DNA of 40,700 bases from Treponema sp. (GCA_016290995.1 JAEEVR010000022.1:1-40700), one strand, 5' to 3'. Shown: positions 1 through 9,072, numbered from the stretch's first letter. Translations and numbers: made by a program. Notes: generated by a model not told the origin, from the letters alone.

Positions 1-51
1 ACATATCATTACTATTATAATATAGTTTTTTGATTTTTGCAAGGAATTCAA

Positions 52-1041
52 TTAAGAATTGAGTATTGGGGCGAAAATTTCGGCGTAGTCGGCCTTTGTT
101 TCCGCTTGGACCACGCGGCGGCGCAACTCTCCCACTCCCGGAAGGCCTTTGGAGTAGGCGCAAAAGCGCTTTCGCATTTCAAGGCAGGCGGATTTTTCGC
201 CAATGTCGGAGGCAAGCGTTTCCAATTCGTCAAAGCCGGCTTGGATCGATTCCTTTGCGGGAATTTCGTCAAAGGCGCCGGTCTCCAAAAATTGCCGCGT
301 CTGCCTAAAAATAAAGGGCCGGCCCATAGCCCCGCGCGCGAACATAACCGCGTCGCAGCCGGTTTGTTCCAGCATGGCCTTGGCTTCTTGGGGGCTAAAA
401 GCGTCTCCGCTTCCAAAAATCGGAACGCGGCCGTTGGCGAACTTTACAAGGTCGGCCAAAATGTTCCAGTCCGCCTTTCCCTCGTAGCCCTGCGCGCGGG
501 TTCTTGGGTGTATCGTTATCGCCGAGCAGCCGGCTTTTATCGCGGCGTCGGCGGCTTCTTTCCAGGTAAGGTTTTGCGCGTCCCAGCCGCTCCTGATTTT
601 TACGGTTACGGGAACCCTGCCTTCCACGGCCTTTACTACGGCTGAGGCGATTTGGTAGAGCTTTTCGGGATTGCGGGTCAGCTCGCTTCCGGCGCCGCTT
701 TTTATGATTTTTGGAACGGGGCAGCCGCAGTTAATGTCGATCAGCTCGCAGTTGGTGGCTTCCAAGACCATTTTGGCGCCTTTTTCCATAACTTCCGGGT
801 ATCCGCCAAAGATTTGTACGGCGTAGGCTTTTTCGTTGGGAGCGCGGCGCATCAGGGCGGCGGTTTTGTCGCTGCCTCGCGTAAGGGCTTCCATGCTGAC
901 CATCTCGGTGTAGCAAAAATTGGCGCCCGCGCGGACGCAAACGCTCCTAAAGGCCCGGTCGCTGTAGCCTGCGACTGGCGCCAAAAAGAGGTTTCCGTCT
1001 AATTTTAGCTTTCCGATTTGAACGGGGCGGTAAAGGCTCAT
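52..1041 (-). CDS. dusB: tRNA-dihydrouridine synthase (DusB type)
   Basis: A 329-aa flavoenzyme that would reduce uridines in the tRNA D-loop using FMN and NAD(P)H in the cytoplasm. The N-terminal APVAGYSD stretch and the INCGCPVPK motif (residues 103-111, predicted catalytic Cys107) are typical of Dus proteins, as are the later KIRSGW and GSGDAF segments of the TIM barrel. Length is normal for the family. Its ATG overlaps the stop of the upstream tatD gene by 4 nt, so the two are almost certainly cotranscribed and translationally coupled. The DusB rather than DusA/C assignment rests on general resemblance. Confidence 0.93.
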   Translation of the reverse strand: MSLYRPVQIGKLKLDGNLFLAPVAGYSDRAFRSVCVRAGANFCYTEMVSMEALTRGSDKTAALMRRAPNEKAYAVQIFGGYPEVMEKGAKMVLEATNCELIDINCGCPVPKIIKSGAGSELTRNPEKLYQIASAVVKAVEGRVPVTVKIRSGWDAQNLTWKEAADAAIKAGCSAITIHPRTRAQGYEGKADWNILADLVKFANGRVPIFGSGDAFSPQEAKAMLEQTGCDAVMFARGAMGRPFIFRQTRQFLETGAFDEIPAKESIQAGFDELETLASDIGEKSACLEMRKRFCAYSKGLPGVGELRRRVVQAETKADYAEIFAPILNS

Positions 1042-1820
1042 TCCGGCAAGTTAAAGACTTTAGAGCTGTTCTTCCAAAGCTGAACGCTAAGGTCTTCAAG
1101 CGGCATTTCAAGCATTTCGGCCAAGAATTTTGCCGTGCTTACGAGCATTTTGGGCATTGTGCGCTTCTTTTCCCTAAATTCCGCCGGAATCATAAAGGGG
1201 CTTTCGGTTTCGATCAAAATTCTGTCAACCGGAATGTTCAAAACCGTCTCGTGCAAGTTGCGGGCGTTGCGGTAGGTCAAGTTTCCGGCAAAAGAGAACC
1301 AAACGTTGAGATTTGCGTCAAGGCACTTTTTTGCGTAGGCCGCGTCCTCGCTGTAGCAGTGGAGAATCGCTCCTTTTTCGGGAATTCGCTGGCTAAGGAT
1401 GTCAAAAATGTCCTTTCCGGCGTCTCGGTTGTGGATTATTACCGGCAAATTGTGCTTTTGGGCCAATTCCAGCTGGGTGATAAAGGCCTCGATCTGGGTG
1501 CGCTTGTCTCCGTACTGCTTGTAATAGTCCAATCCGGTCTCTCCGACGGCGATCACGTTGGGAAGCTTAAGGTTCTCCTCGATGGTGTGAACCCAGTCTT
1601 TGCCCGGATTCGTTATTTCGGACGGAGCGACTCCGCAGGCGTGGTAGACGCCCGCAACGTTCTTTAGCGCCGGGTATACCTTGGCAAAGTCGTGGAGAGA
1701 ATTGTTTATGCTGACAATGCGGTTAACGCCAGCCATTTTGGCTTGCTGTATAACGCGTAATTGTTCAATAGGGTCATCGTATATCAGCCCGATGTGAGCA
1801 TGAGTGTCAAAAAACTGCAT
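1038..1820 (-). CDS. tatD: TatD-family metal-dependent hydrolase
   Basis: A 260-aa TIM-barrel hydrolase of the TatD/YcfH DNase family. The N-terminal DTHAHI metal site, the GETGLDYY segment and the later IHNRDA and ILHCYSE segments match the family pattern. The usual final Asp region is replaced by an ETESPF segment near residue 205, which is also seen in family members. Members act as cytoplasmic 3'-5' exonucleases or D-aminoacyl-tRNA deacylases; which one cannot be told here. It is the first gene of the tatD-dusB operon, with a weak AGGAC Shine-Dalgarno and a good upstream promoter. Confidence 0.92.
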   Translation of the reverse strand: MQFFDTHAHIGLIYDDPIEQLRVIQQAKMAGVNRIVSINNSLHDFAKVYPALKNVAGVYHACGVAPSEITNPGKDWVHTIEENLKLPNVIAVGETGLDYYKQYGDKRTQIEAFITQLELAQKHNLPVIIHNRDAGKDIFDILSQRIPEKGAILHCYSEDAAYAKKCLDANLNVWFSFAGNLTYRNARNLHETVLNIPVDRILIETESPFMIPAEFREKKRTMPKMLVSTAKFLAEMLEMPLEDLSVQLWKNSSKVFNLPE

Positions 1821-1850
1821 GGCTTATGTCCTAAAAAAAGATGTTCTTAT

Positions 1851-1879
1851 ATAATAGCGCCACTTGTGAATTTTGTCAA
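1851..1879 (-). promoter_or_regulatory. Sigma-70 promoter of tatD-dusB
   Basis: Read on the minus strand, TTGACA (1874-1879) and TATTAT (1851-1856) are separated by exactly 17 bp. The predicted transcript start lies near 1844, giving a leader of about 24 nt that contains the AGGAC ribosome site. Confidence 0.75.
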
Positions 1880-1934
1880 ATTTTTATTAAAAATGCCGAA
1901 ATTTAAAGAAGCGCATTGGCAGAGCCCTCGGTTC

Positions 1935-1964
1935 TTGACAAAGAATCAATTTTTGCGCTAGGAT
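1935..1964 (+). promoter_or_regulatory. Promoter of the M23-bactofilin operon, probably leaderless
   Basis: TTGACA (1935-1940) and TAGGAT (1959-1964) are spaced by 18 bp. Only 8 nt separate the -10 box from the ATG at 1973, and the A-rich gap has no Shine-Dalgarno. The mRNA would therefore start at or within a base or two of the start codon. Confidence 0.6.
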
Positions 1965-1972
1965 AGAACAAA

Positions 1973-2983
1973 ATGGCTAAAAAGCGCGATTTATCTAAAA
2001 TAATGTCAAAATCATTCTCAACCAATCAATCTTTTGGAGACAAGTGCGCCGCAACCGCTTCCAAAATTTTTCATGTTTTTGACAACAAGCTTACAGTTAT
2101 GATCGTTCCCCACGCTCAGGGAAAGGTAATGAATTTCCAGACCAATGTTTTTGCCATGGTTTTGGGAATCATCATCGCGCTTGGCGTAGTTTTGAGCTTT
2201 ATTTTCTTTAACAAAAACGCCATCAACGCAAGCGCCGAAATCAGCCGCTTGTTCACGGAAAACCGACAGACAATGGCCAGCCTTGACGAGCTGCGCGACG
2301 AGAACAACAATCTTTTGCAGACAGCCAAGCGCTTCCAGTCTTCGCTCAACCAATCGCTTTCGCTTTTGGGAATCGAAAGCCAGTCCAGCGCCACAAACGC
2401 TCCGCTTTCAAACGGCGACCTTTCCTCTCTCTTTAGCATGGAGGAGTTGGCCACGGGAAGCGTTCGCGAGGCCGCCGACATCCGCCAGCTTACTTCTTAC
2501 TTGGAAGGCGCGGTACAGCCGATCGAGCAGATCGGAAAAATGCTTGAGACGCAAAATTCTTTGTTCAGCGACATCCCCAGCATTTGGCCGGTTCGCGCCG
2601 CCCAGCTGCACGTTTCCATGGGCTTTGGACCGATGGTTCACCCGATTACAGGCCAGTGGTACGTTCACAAGGGAATCGACCTTTCAACATGGCGCAGCGG
2701 CGACCCGATTCACGTCGCGGCCAACGGACAGGTTGTTACAGTCGCCTACGACATGGGTTACGGAAACAACGTAATCGTAAAGCACAAGCACGGCATTTAC
2801 ACCCGCTACGCTCACATGAACACAATCCGCGTCACAAAGGGACAGTTTGTTTCTCAGGGCGACGTAATCGGAACAATCGGAAACACCGGCGTTACAACCG
2901 GTCCCCACCTTCACTACGAAGTTCATATCGGAAGCGACGTAGTTGATCCTATCAAATACCTTAACATAAAGGTTTCAAACTAA
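1973..2983 (+). CDS. M23-family membrane-anchored metallopeptidase
   Basis: A 336-aa LytM/M23 peptidoglycan endopeptidase. A cytoplasmic N-terminus of about 55 residues is followed by one transmembrane helix (around residues 58-80), a helical coiled-coil-like stretch (around 85-125) and a C-terminal LytM domain. The domain keeps the zinc ligands: HKGID near residue 232 and the GPHLHYE motif near 310, so it should be active in the periplasm. Its stop codon overlaps the bactofilin ATG by one base (TAATG). M23 peptidases paired with bactofilins are known in several bacteria to shape the cell wall, and that is the likely role here. Confidence 0.92.
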   Translation: MAKKRDLSKIMSKSFSTNQSFGDKCAATASKIFHVFDNKLTVMIVPHAQGKVMNFQTNVFAMVLGIIIALGVVLSFIFFNKNAINASAEISRLFTENRQTMASLDELRDENNNLLQTAKRFQSSLNQSLSLLGIESQSSATNAPLSNGDLSSLFSMEELATGSVREAADIRQLTSYLEGAVQPIEQIGKMLETQNSLFSDIPSIWPVRAAQLHVSMGFGPMVHPITGQWYVHKGIDLSTWRSGDPIHVAANGQVVTVAYDMGYGNNVIVKHKHGIYTRYAHMNTIRVTKGQFVSQGDVIGTIGNTGVTTGPHLHYEVHIGSDVVDPIKYLNIKVSN

Positions 2984-3396
2984 TGGCCTTGCTTTCCGAC
3001 GACACTTCAATTTGCACGATTGTCGGAGCGGGTTCCGCGTTTTCTGGAAACATGCGCGTTAACGGCGCGATGATGATTGACGGCGACGTTGACGGAGATT
3101 TGGAAGTCAGCGGAAACCTGATCATCGGCGAAAAGGCTCGCGTTCGCGGAAACATCAACGCCAAGAGCGCGGTTATTAGCGGAATAGTTTTGGGCGACAT
3201 CAGCGCTCCCGAAGGAATAAGGCTTACAGAGACTTCGACTGTTTTGGGCGACATCGCGACGCATCGTTTGCAAATCGCGCAGGGAGTCATCTTTCACGGC
3301 CATTGCATTGCCTTAAGCGACGAAGACCTTTTTGAAAAGGAAGCGGTAAAGCAGCGCCAGTTGCGCGAAATCAAGAGCAAGACGATCATTAAATGA
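2983..3396 (+). CDS. Bactofilin (polymer-forming cytoskeletal protein)
   Basis: A 137-aa bactofilin. The central region, about residues 12-105, is a run of short glycine-containing beta-helix turns (GNMRVNG, GDVDGDLEVSG, ARVRGNINAK, GDISAPEG) flanked by short charged tails, the normal layout of this filament-forming family. It is wedged between the M23 peptidase (1-nt overlap) and yaaR (4-nt overlap), so all three should be translated together. Bactofilins form membrane-associated scaffolds that locate wall enzymes; the adjacent M23 peptidase is the obvious partner. Confidence 0.93.
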   Translation: MALLSDDTSICTIVGAGSAFSGNMRVNGAMMIDGDVDGDLEVSGNLIIGEKARVRGNINAKSAVISGIVLGDISAPEGIRLTETSTVLGDIATHRLQIAQGVIFHGHCIALSDEDLFEKEAVKQRQLREIKSKTIIK

Positions 3397-3935
3397 ATTC
3401 GATAGATCCAACAAGCAACGGATTGTATTACAACGCGACCCAGGCTGCGGCCAACCAAGCCGCCGCGCAAGCCATGGCGCAAAAAGCCGAAAAAGAAAAA
3501 GCTGTAAAAAAGCCCGCCTTTACTTCCATGGTGAACAAGCGGCAAGAGGAAAACCTTTTGGCCAGCCAGGGCCTTCCGCCTGAGATTGCGGGGCTTAGCC
3601 AAGAAGACGCGCTTATTTGGCTTAAAGACCAGCTGGATATGGCGGGCGACGCGCTAAGCGAAAACGCAAGCGGACAAAATCTTGACAATTATAAAAAAGC
3701 GGTCAGCCATTTTATCAAGTTCATGCAAAAGAACAATTTTGTTTTGGAGGAGCATAAGCGCGCCGGCAGAACAAGGACTTGCAAGAAAAAAGACCCCTTG
3801 GTTTTGATCCAAACGATTGACAAAAAGTTGGAGCAGTTGAACTATGACATTTGGTACAACCATTTGGACAAGCTTAAATTGCTTGAAAAAATTCACGAAA
3901 TAAACGGCCTTGTTGTAGACTTGACCGTCGCTTAG
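3393..3935 (+). CDS. YaaR-family (DUF327) protein
   Basis: A 180-aa protein of the YaaR/DUF327 family, function unknown. An Ala/Gln/Lys-rich, low-complexity N-terminus of about 50 residues leads into the helical family domain, with SGQNLDNYKKAVSHFIKFM near residues 92-110 and a helical C-terminus ending VVDLTVA. In Bacillus, yaaR lies close to yaaT (a PSP1/RicT protein), and here a PSP1 gene follows directly, so the old neighbourhood is conserved. Start is the ATG in the ATGA overlap with bactofilin. Confidence 0.85.
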   Translation: MNSIDPTSNGLYYNATQAAANQAAAQAMAQKAEKEKAVKKPAFTSMVNKRQEENLLASQGLPPEIAGLSQEDALIWLKDQLDMAGDALSENASGQNLDNYKKAVSHFIKFMQKNNFVLEEHKRAGRTRTCKKKDPLVLIQTIDKKLEQLNYDIWYNHLDKLKLLEKIHEINGLVVDLTVA

Positions 3936-3949
3936 TTTAATAATAGAAT
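3921..3949 (+). promoter_or_regulatory. Possible internal promoter for the PSP1 gene
   Basis: TTGACC (3921-3926) and TAGAAT (3944-3949) with a 17-bp spacer lie across the end of yaaR, 15 nt before the PSP1 ATG at 3965. A transcript from here would start inside or just after the AAAAAGG ribosome site, so readthrough from the upstream operon may also be needed. Confidence 0.45.
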
Positions 3950-3964
3950 AGAAAAAGGTTTTAT

Positions 3965-4882
3965 ATGAGCGATATTTTTGAAAACGATATAGATGAAGAA
4001 AACGAAGATCTTTCCCAGTTGGAAGACGACAACGAAGAAATCTCCAGCGGGGAAGAGTATTCCTCCAGCGAGCCGCTTTACGCCTTGCGCTTGGATTATT
4101 CGCGCGAAGGTGTTTTTGCCAAGCAAGGAAACTTTAAGCTGGAACCCGGCGACGCGGTAATCATTCCCACTCGTTACGGAAGGGATTTGGCGCGCGTTTT
4201 GGGAAAGGCGACCGGCCCGGTTGGAATAAAAAAAGACGACATAATTCAAATTGACCGCAAGGCCAGCCACGACGACCTTAGCCGCGCCGCCGAACTTAAA
4301 GAAAAAGAAGTCGGCGCCTTTAAGGTGTTCCAAGAAAAGGTCGCCGCCCGCAAGCTTAATATGAAATTGATTGGCGCGCACTTTTTGGTTGACGAGCCCA
4401 AGGCCTTGTTCTTCTTTAGCGCCGATCAGCGCGTTGACTTTAGAGAATTGGTAAAAGACTTGGTAAGCGTTTTTAAAATGCGCATAGAGCTTCGCCAAAT
4501 CGGCGTGCGCGACGAGTCCCGCATTACCGGCGGCTTGGGAATTTGCGGCCGCCCTTATTGCTGCCACGCCATCAGCGACAAGTTGCGTCCCGTTTCAATC
4601 AGAATGGCAAAGGACCAAAACCTTTCGCTAAACTCTATGAAAATTTCGGGCCAATGCGGCCGCCTTTTGTGCTGCCTTTCTTACGAGTACGACTTTTATT
4701 CAGACGCCCGCAAAAAGCTTCCCAACGAAGGAACGCGCATTTTCTACGACGGAACGAATTTTAGGATTACGGAAATCAATCCTTTGAGTTCTATGATAAA
4801 ACTTTACGGAGAGGACGGCCGCATCATTGAGATTAACGCCAGCCGCTTTGTAAAGGAAAACAATCGCTGGAAGATCAACTAA
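3965..4882 (+). CDS. PSP1 C-terminal domain protein (RicT/YaaT-like)
   Basis: A 305-aa protein with an acidic N-terminal extension of about 35 residues (rich in D and E) followed by a PSP1 domain. The Cys-rich segment around residues 195-240 (CGRPYCCH and CGQ/CGRLLCCL patterns) is the hallmark of RicT-like proteins, which in Bacillus bind an Fe-S cluster with RicA/RicF and affect RNase Y and development. No ricA or ricF is in this window. It overlaps the convergent methyltransferase gene by 8 nt. A Shine-Dalgarno (AAAAGG) sits 6 nt before the ATG. Confidence 0.9.
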   Translation: MSDIFENDIDEENEDLSQLEDDNEEISSGEEYSSSEPLYALRLDYSREGVFAKQGNFKLEPGDAVIIPTRYGRDLARVLGKATGPVGIKKDDIIQIDRKASHDDLSRAAELKEKEVGAFKVFQEKVAARKLNMKLIGAHFLVDEPKALFFFSADQRVDFRELVKDLVSVFKMRIELRQIGVRDESRITGGLGICGRPYCCHAISDKLRPVSIRMAKDQNLSLNSMKISGQCGRLLCCLSYEYDFYSDARKKLPNEGTRIFYDGTNFRITEINPLSSMIKLYGEDGRIIEINASRFVKENNRWKIN

Positions 4883-5603
4883 TTACCGCAAGCAGGTAGT
4901 CCGAATCGTCAAAGGCCGAAAGGCCGTCAAAGCCGCTAAAGAACTGAACGTTCTTAAAGCCCGCTTCTTTTGAAAACTCTTCAATCTCTGTCTTCTTTAG
5001 CGGATAAATTTTTGTGTCTTCAAACACGGGCACCGACTTGCCGTTTTTTTCCAAAGCGCTGTCAAAGTTAAAGGAGCCGTCGTTTAGCTTTGAAATCGAC
5101 CGTTTGTAGCGGACGCGGGCGCTGGTAAGTTCCGGCAAAATCGATTTGGGAACGGCGTTAAAGCGGTCAAAATTGTAAAGCTGCAATACAACGATTCCGC
5201 CGTCGGCCAAAAGTTCCTTGCAGTCAAAGAAGAACTTGCGCATCAGGGTTTTGTCGCGGATAAAAATAACGCGGCTGTTTAGGCAAGAAATTATGTTGTA
5301 GAATTTTTTGCCTAAAAAGCGGGTCATTTCCAGCGTGGACATTTGGAAGTATCTGACGGACATCAATTGGTTTCGGTATTTTAGGTTGGCGGAATCAAGC
5401 AGTTCGCGCATCGTTTCTAGGCCGGTAACGTCTACCGCGTCCTTGGCCAAGCGGTGGCACAAAACTCCCGTTCCGCAGCCAATGCTGAGCAATTTTGCAG
5501 GGTGAGGATACTTTTGTATCAAAGTCTCGTAGAACGTCTGTTGCGCCAGCGTGACAGGATACAATTCATCGTAATATTCCACTAAATTTTTAATTGATTC
5601 CAT
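4875..5603 (-). CDS. Class I SAM-dependent methyltransferase
   Basis: A 242-aa cytoplasmic methyltransferase. Motif I is LLSIGCGTGVLCHRLA near residues 38-53, followed by VTGLE for the ribose-binding acid and an IISCLNS segment in the motif IV position. The substrate cannot be told. I chose the ATG at 5603 (MESIKN) over the upstream in-frame TTG at 5642, because a strong promoter -10 box lies between them at 5614-5619. There is no Shine-Dalgarno and the mRNA is likely near-leaderless. Confidence 0.85.
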   Translation of the reverse strand: MESIKNLVEYYDELYPVTLAQQTFYETLIQKYPHPAKLLSIGCGTGVLCHRLAKDAVDVTGLETMRELLDSANLKYRNQLMSVRYFQMSTLEMTRFLGKKFYNIISCLNSRVIFIRDKTLMRKFFFDCKELLADGGIVVLQLYNFDRFNAVPKSILPELTSARVRYKRSISKLNDGSFNFDSALEKNGKSVPVFEDTKIYPLKKTEIEEFSKEAGFKNVQFFSGFDGLSAFDDSDYLLAVIS

Positions 5604-5613
5604 TTTGACAATA

Positions 5614-5642
5614 ATTATAAACCCAAAATGGAATTTACGCAA
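5614..5642 (-). promoter_or_regulatory. Promoter of the methyltransferase gene
   Basis: On the minus strand TTGCGT (5637-5642) and a perfect TATAAT (5614-5619) are spaced by 17 bp. The -10 box ends 10 nt before the ATG at 5603, so the leader would be only about 3 nt. Confidence 0.6.
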
Positions 5643-5662
5643 ATTTTTTTTGCTTGCGCGGA

Positions 5663-5959
5663 CTAGATTTTTTCCAGTTTTTTGGCCTTTACAAAGAAGA
5701 CTTTTACGCCCTCGTCTGGAAATTGCTTCTTTACGGCCTTGATTATGGCCTTGACCTTGGGCGCGTCAGACTTTTCGATGTAGGCAAAAAGGGCAAAATT
5801 CACCTCTGGCCAGCTGGATGTTCCCAGCTTGTAGCCGGCCTTTCCGCGGCCGTGGACCAAGGGAATTGTAGTGTACAAAAAGTCGGGAATGTTCTCTTCC
5901 AGCGTCTCTATGATGTCGTCTTGAACCGATTGGTTTGCGATAATTTCAACTCGATACAT
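5663..5959 (-). CDS. PG0541-family transporter-associated protein
   Basis: A 98-aa protein starting MYRVEIIANQSVQ, with a ferredoxin-like alternation of strands and helices similar to small PII-like proteins found downstream of RND pumps in Bacteroidetes and spirochaetes. It may sense or modulate the exporter, but its function is unknown. An AAGGA ribosome site lies 7 nt before the ATG at 5959; an in-frame TTG at 5965 is too close to that site to be used. It follows the pump gene by 2 nt and is the last gene of the exporter operon. Confidence 0.75.
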   Translation of the reverse strand: MYRVEIIANQSVQDDIIETLEENIPDFLYTTIPLVHGRGKAGYKLGTSSWPEVNFALFAYIEKSDAPKVKAIIKAVKKQFPDEGVKVFFVKAKKLEKI

Positions 5960-5961
5960 AA

Positions 5962-8900
5962 TCAATCCTTGCCTTCCAGGAAGACCTTAATGCGGCTTTT
6001 TTTGACTTTCTTTTCGTTCATAATAAGCGAGTACAAAACAGGGATAAAGAAAAGCGTTACAAAGGTTGAGCTGGTCAAGCCGCCGACGACCGCGACGCCA
6101 ATCGGCTGAACCATGCCGGCGCTTCCGCTTGAGGCAAAGCACATCGGAAGCATTCCCAAAATCGTCGTTAGCGTTGTCATCAAGACCGGGCGCAAACGGC
6201 TTGAGCCGGCTTCCAAGCAGGCGTCATGCATTTTTAGGCCGCGGTCAAGAAGGAGGTTGGTGTAGTCAACCAAAATGATTCCGTTGTTTACTACGATTCC
6301 GACCAGCATGATTAGGCCAACCGCGCTCATCATCGAAATCGCCTGGCCAGAGATTTTGTAAATCGCGACGACTCCGATAACCAAGAAGGGAATCGTGCAA
6401 AGGTTGATGAAGGGCGCCTTAAAGCTTTCGTAGGTTCCGGCCATAACGCCAAAGACCAAAAGAATCGCCATCAAGATGATTCCCGCATAGGCCTTGCCTT
6501 GGTCCTGCATGTCCTTCCACGCGCCTTCGTAAGAAACGCTTATGTTGTCGGGAATGATGAAGGAGTCGGAGATTCCCTTTTTGATTTTGTTTTCGACTTC
6601 GTAGGCGTTGACTTCTGTCGTAAGGTTTGCGCTGATCGTGACGACGCGCGTTTGGTTTTCGCGCTTGATTGTGACAGGTCCAAGGCCTTTGACGACTTTG
6701 GCAAAGTTTGCCACGCTGACCTTGCCGTTCGTTCCCTTTACGTAAATCTGTTCCAAGTCGGTGACTGATTTTCTGTCGCCGCCCTCGTACATCAAGACGA
6801 CCGAGTATTCTTTTCCGGCCTTGCGGTAAGTGGTGGCGGTGACGCCGTTAATCGCGTAGTTGATTTCGCGCGCGACGGTCGTTACGTCCACGCCAAAGGA
6901 GTAGGCGCGGTCGCGGTCGATTTCGACTTCGATTTCGGGAACGCCTTCTTCGGTGTCGACGGAAGGCTCGCCCAAGTCGCTTATGCCGTCCATTACGTCC
7001 CGGATTTTTCCGGCGATTTTTATCGCGCTGTCAAGGTCGTTGCTCCTAAGCTTTATTACGATGTCGCTTCCGGTCATTTGTCCGCGGAAGCCTTGGCTGA
7101 ACGAAAAGCGCGCTCCGGCAAAATCGTTAAAGTGGGCGCGCAACTTTCTTTGTATGTCCTCCGCCTTGTCGATTTGCTCTTCGCTTTTGGGAAGCTGAAT
7201 TTGAATCGTTCCTCGGTAGGCGGTGGCGTTGCGAGATCCCGTTCCGATGCTGGTGATGATTGTCGTGTAGCCTTTGATTTCCTTTTTGCAAATCTCTTCA
7301 AGCTCGCCCATAACCGCGGCGGTCGATTCAAGCGTGGTGCCGATCGGAAGGTTTACGTTGAGCGAAACGCTGTCGTCGCGGCCGTTGGGCATCATGTTGA
7401 TTGTCATCGTCGGAATGAAGGCCAGGGCCGTGATCAGAGTGACCGCGCAAACCGTTACTGTTACGGCGCGGTGGGTTAGCGCCGCGTCCAAGGCCTTTTT
7501 GTAAACGGCGGTCAAGGCGTTCATCGGAACGTCGAGCAGCGAGTAAAGCTTTCGCAATATTTTTGACTTGACCGGCTTTTCCTTTCTGTTAGAAAGCGGA
7601 AGGAATTTTCCGGCCAAAACCGGCACCAAAAAGATCGCCACAAAGAGCGACGACATCAGCGCGATTACGACGGTGAAAATTATTCCCTTGAACATTTGGC
7701 CCATCATTCCCAATTCCTTCATGTAAAAAAGGAAGGGAACGAAAACGCAAATCGTAGTCAAGTTTCCGCTGGTGACGGACATAACCATTTCGCTTGAACC
7801 GAGTTCCGCCGAAACCAAAGGCTTGGCTCCGCGCGAACGGTAAACGTAAATGTTTTCTATCATTACGATTGACGCGTCTACAATCATTCCTACGCCAAGA
7901 ATCAAGCCGGTAAGCGTCATCATGTTCAGCGTAAGGCCGGCAAAGTTCATGCAAAGCATCGTGATGATTATTGAAAGCGGAATTGAAATCGCGATGATAA
8001 TCGTTGACTTGAAATTTTTTAGGAAGAGGAACAAAATCAAGACCGCCAAAATCAAGCCTTGCATCGCGCTTTCCAAAAGCGTGTTGATTGTGTCGCGGAT
8101 TGAGTCGGTGGTGTCCCAAACGATTTGCATCGACATGTCGCCGGGAAGAATTTCTTGTATCTCGTCAAGTTTTTTGTAAACCGCGTTGGCGACCGTAACG
8201 CTGTTTTTGCCGGACTGCTTTGTGACGCTGATGTAAACGCCGGGCTGGCCGTTGATCAAAACTTCGTTGGACTTGTCGCGGTAGCCAAGGTAGGCTTTTC
8301 CGATGTCGGCAAGGCGGACGATGTAGCCGTTTCTTGTCGTGATTACGGTGGAATTGATTTGCTCCACGCTGGCAAATTCGCCGGTCGTCCTTATCGTGTA
8401 GTCGTAAAAGCCTTCGGTGATTTTTCCGCCGCCTAATTCCAAGTTTTGGCGCGAAAGGGCGGAAGAAACTTCGGTAATCGTAATGCCGTAGGCGGACAAG
8501 CGGTTTTGCGAAAGGTCAACGCGGACGATTTTGTCTCGGCCGCCGTAAACGCTGGCTTCGGCAACGCCGTCGGTTTGCTCGATCAAGTCGGTGATTGTGT
8601 TGTCCGCGATTTCGCGCAATTCGTTTCGGTCCCGGTTTCCGTTGACCGCGATGCGCATGATCGGCATGGAGTTGCTGTCCATTTTGAAGATTGATGGCGT
8701 TCCGGCGTCGTCGGGAAGGCTTCGGACAACGCGGTCTATTTTGTCGCGCACGTTGTTGGTGGCGATGTCAAGGTTTGTTCCGTAGTTGAACTCAAGCGAA
8801 ATGCTGGAGCGGCCTTCCGAAGAAGTGCTGGTGATTTTTTTTAGGCCGGTCACGCTTACAAGCTGCGACTCCAAAAGCTTTGTGACGGATTTTTCGACTG

Positions 8901-9072
8901 ACTCAGGGCCTGCGTTTTGATAGGTCGTGTTGATGTTGAGGTAAGGGTAGTCAACGTCCGGCATGAGGCTTATCGAAACGTTCTTTAAAGTGAAGAGGCC
9001 CATGATTCCCAAAAGAACAAAGACAATCAGCGTGAGAACGGGATGTCGCAGCGTTGTTTTTGTTATGCTCAT
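5962..9072 (-). CDS. RND efflux transporter permease (AcrB/MdtC-like)
   Basis: A 1036-aa inner-membrane proton-driven pump of the hydrophobe/amphiphile RND class, normal full length. It has an N-terminal transmembrane helix (residues 10-30), a first periplasmic porter loop, a helix bundle (around 335-540), a second porter loop and a C-terminal helix bundle. In TM4 the segment GMIVDASIVMIEN keeps the first of the two conserved Asp residues of AcrB, while the second is Ala, as in many YerP/MdtC-like pumps. Its ATG overlaps the adaptor stop by 4 nt. Substrate is unknown; drugs, bile or lipids are possible. Confidence 0.93.
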   Translation of the reverse strand: MSITKTTLRHPVLTLIVFVLLGIMGLFTLKNVSISLMPDVDYPYLNINTTYQNAGPESVEKSVTKLLESQLVSVTGLKKITSTSSEGRSSISLEFNYGTNLDIATNNVRDKIDRVVRSLPDDAGTPSIFKMDSNSMPIMRIAVNGNRDRNELREIADNTITDLIEQTDGVAEASVYGGRDKIVRVDLSQNRLSAYGITITEVSSALSRQNLELGGGKITEGFYDYTIRTTGEFASVEQINSTVITTRNGYIVRLADIGKAYLGYRDKSNEVLINGQPGVYISVTKQSGKNSVTVANAVYKKLDEIQEILPGDMSMQIVWDTTDSIRDTINTLLESAMQGLILAVLILFLFLKNFKSTIIIAISIPLSIIITMLCMNFAGLTLNMMTLTGLILGVGMIVDASIVMIENIYVYRSRGAKPLVSAELGSSEMVMSVTSGNLTTICVFVPFLFYMKELGMMGQMFKGIIFTVVIALMSSLFVAIFLVPVLAGKFLPLSNRKEKPVKSKILRKLYSLLDVPMNALTAVYKKALDAALTHRAVTVTVCAVTLITALAFIPTMTINMMPNGRDDSVSLNVNLPIGTTLESTAAVMGELEEICKKEIKGYTTIITSIGTGSRNATAYRGTIQIQLPKSEEQIDKAEDIQRKLRAHFNDFAGARFSFSQGFRGQMTGSDIVIKLRSNDLDSAIKIAGKIRDVMDGISDLGEPSVDTEEGVPEIEVEIDRDRAYSFGVDVTTVAREINYAINGVTATTYRKAGKEYSVVLMYEGGDRKSVTDLEQIYVKGTNGKVSVANFAKVVKGLGPVTIKRENQTRVVTISANLTTEVNAYEVENKIKKGISDSFIIPDNISVSYEGAWKDMQDQGKAYAGIILMAILLVFGVMAGTYESFKAPFINLCTIPFLVIGVVAIYKISGQAISMMSAVGLIMLVGIVVNNGIILVDYTNLLLDRGLKMHDACLEAGSSRLRPVLMTTLTTILGMLPMCFASSGSAGMVQPIGVAVVGGLTSSTFVTLFFIPVLYSLIMNEKKVKKSRIKVFLEGKD

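Noticed and set aside
37..645. Long plus-strand frames opposite dusB, and similar frames opposite the pump, cstA and chemoreceptor genes
   Set aside because: They are antisense shadows of strongly supported genes in GC-biased codons, without ribosome sites or family motifs.
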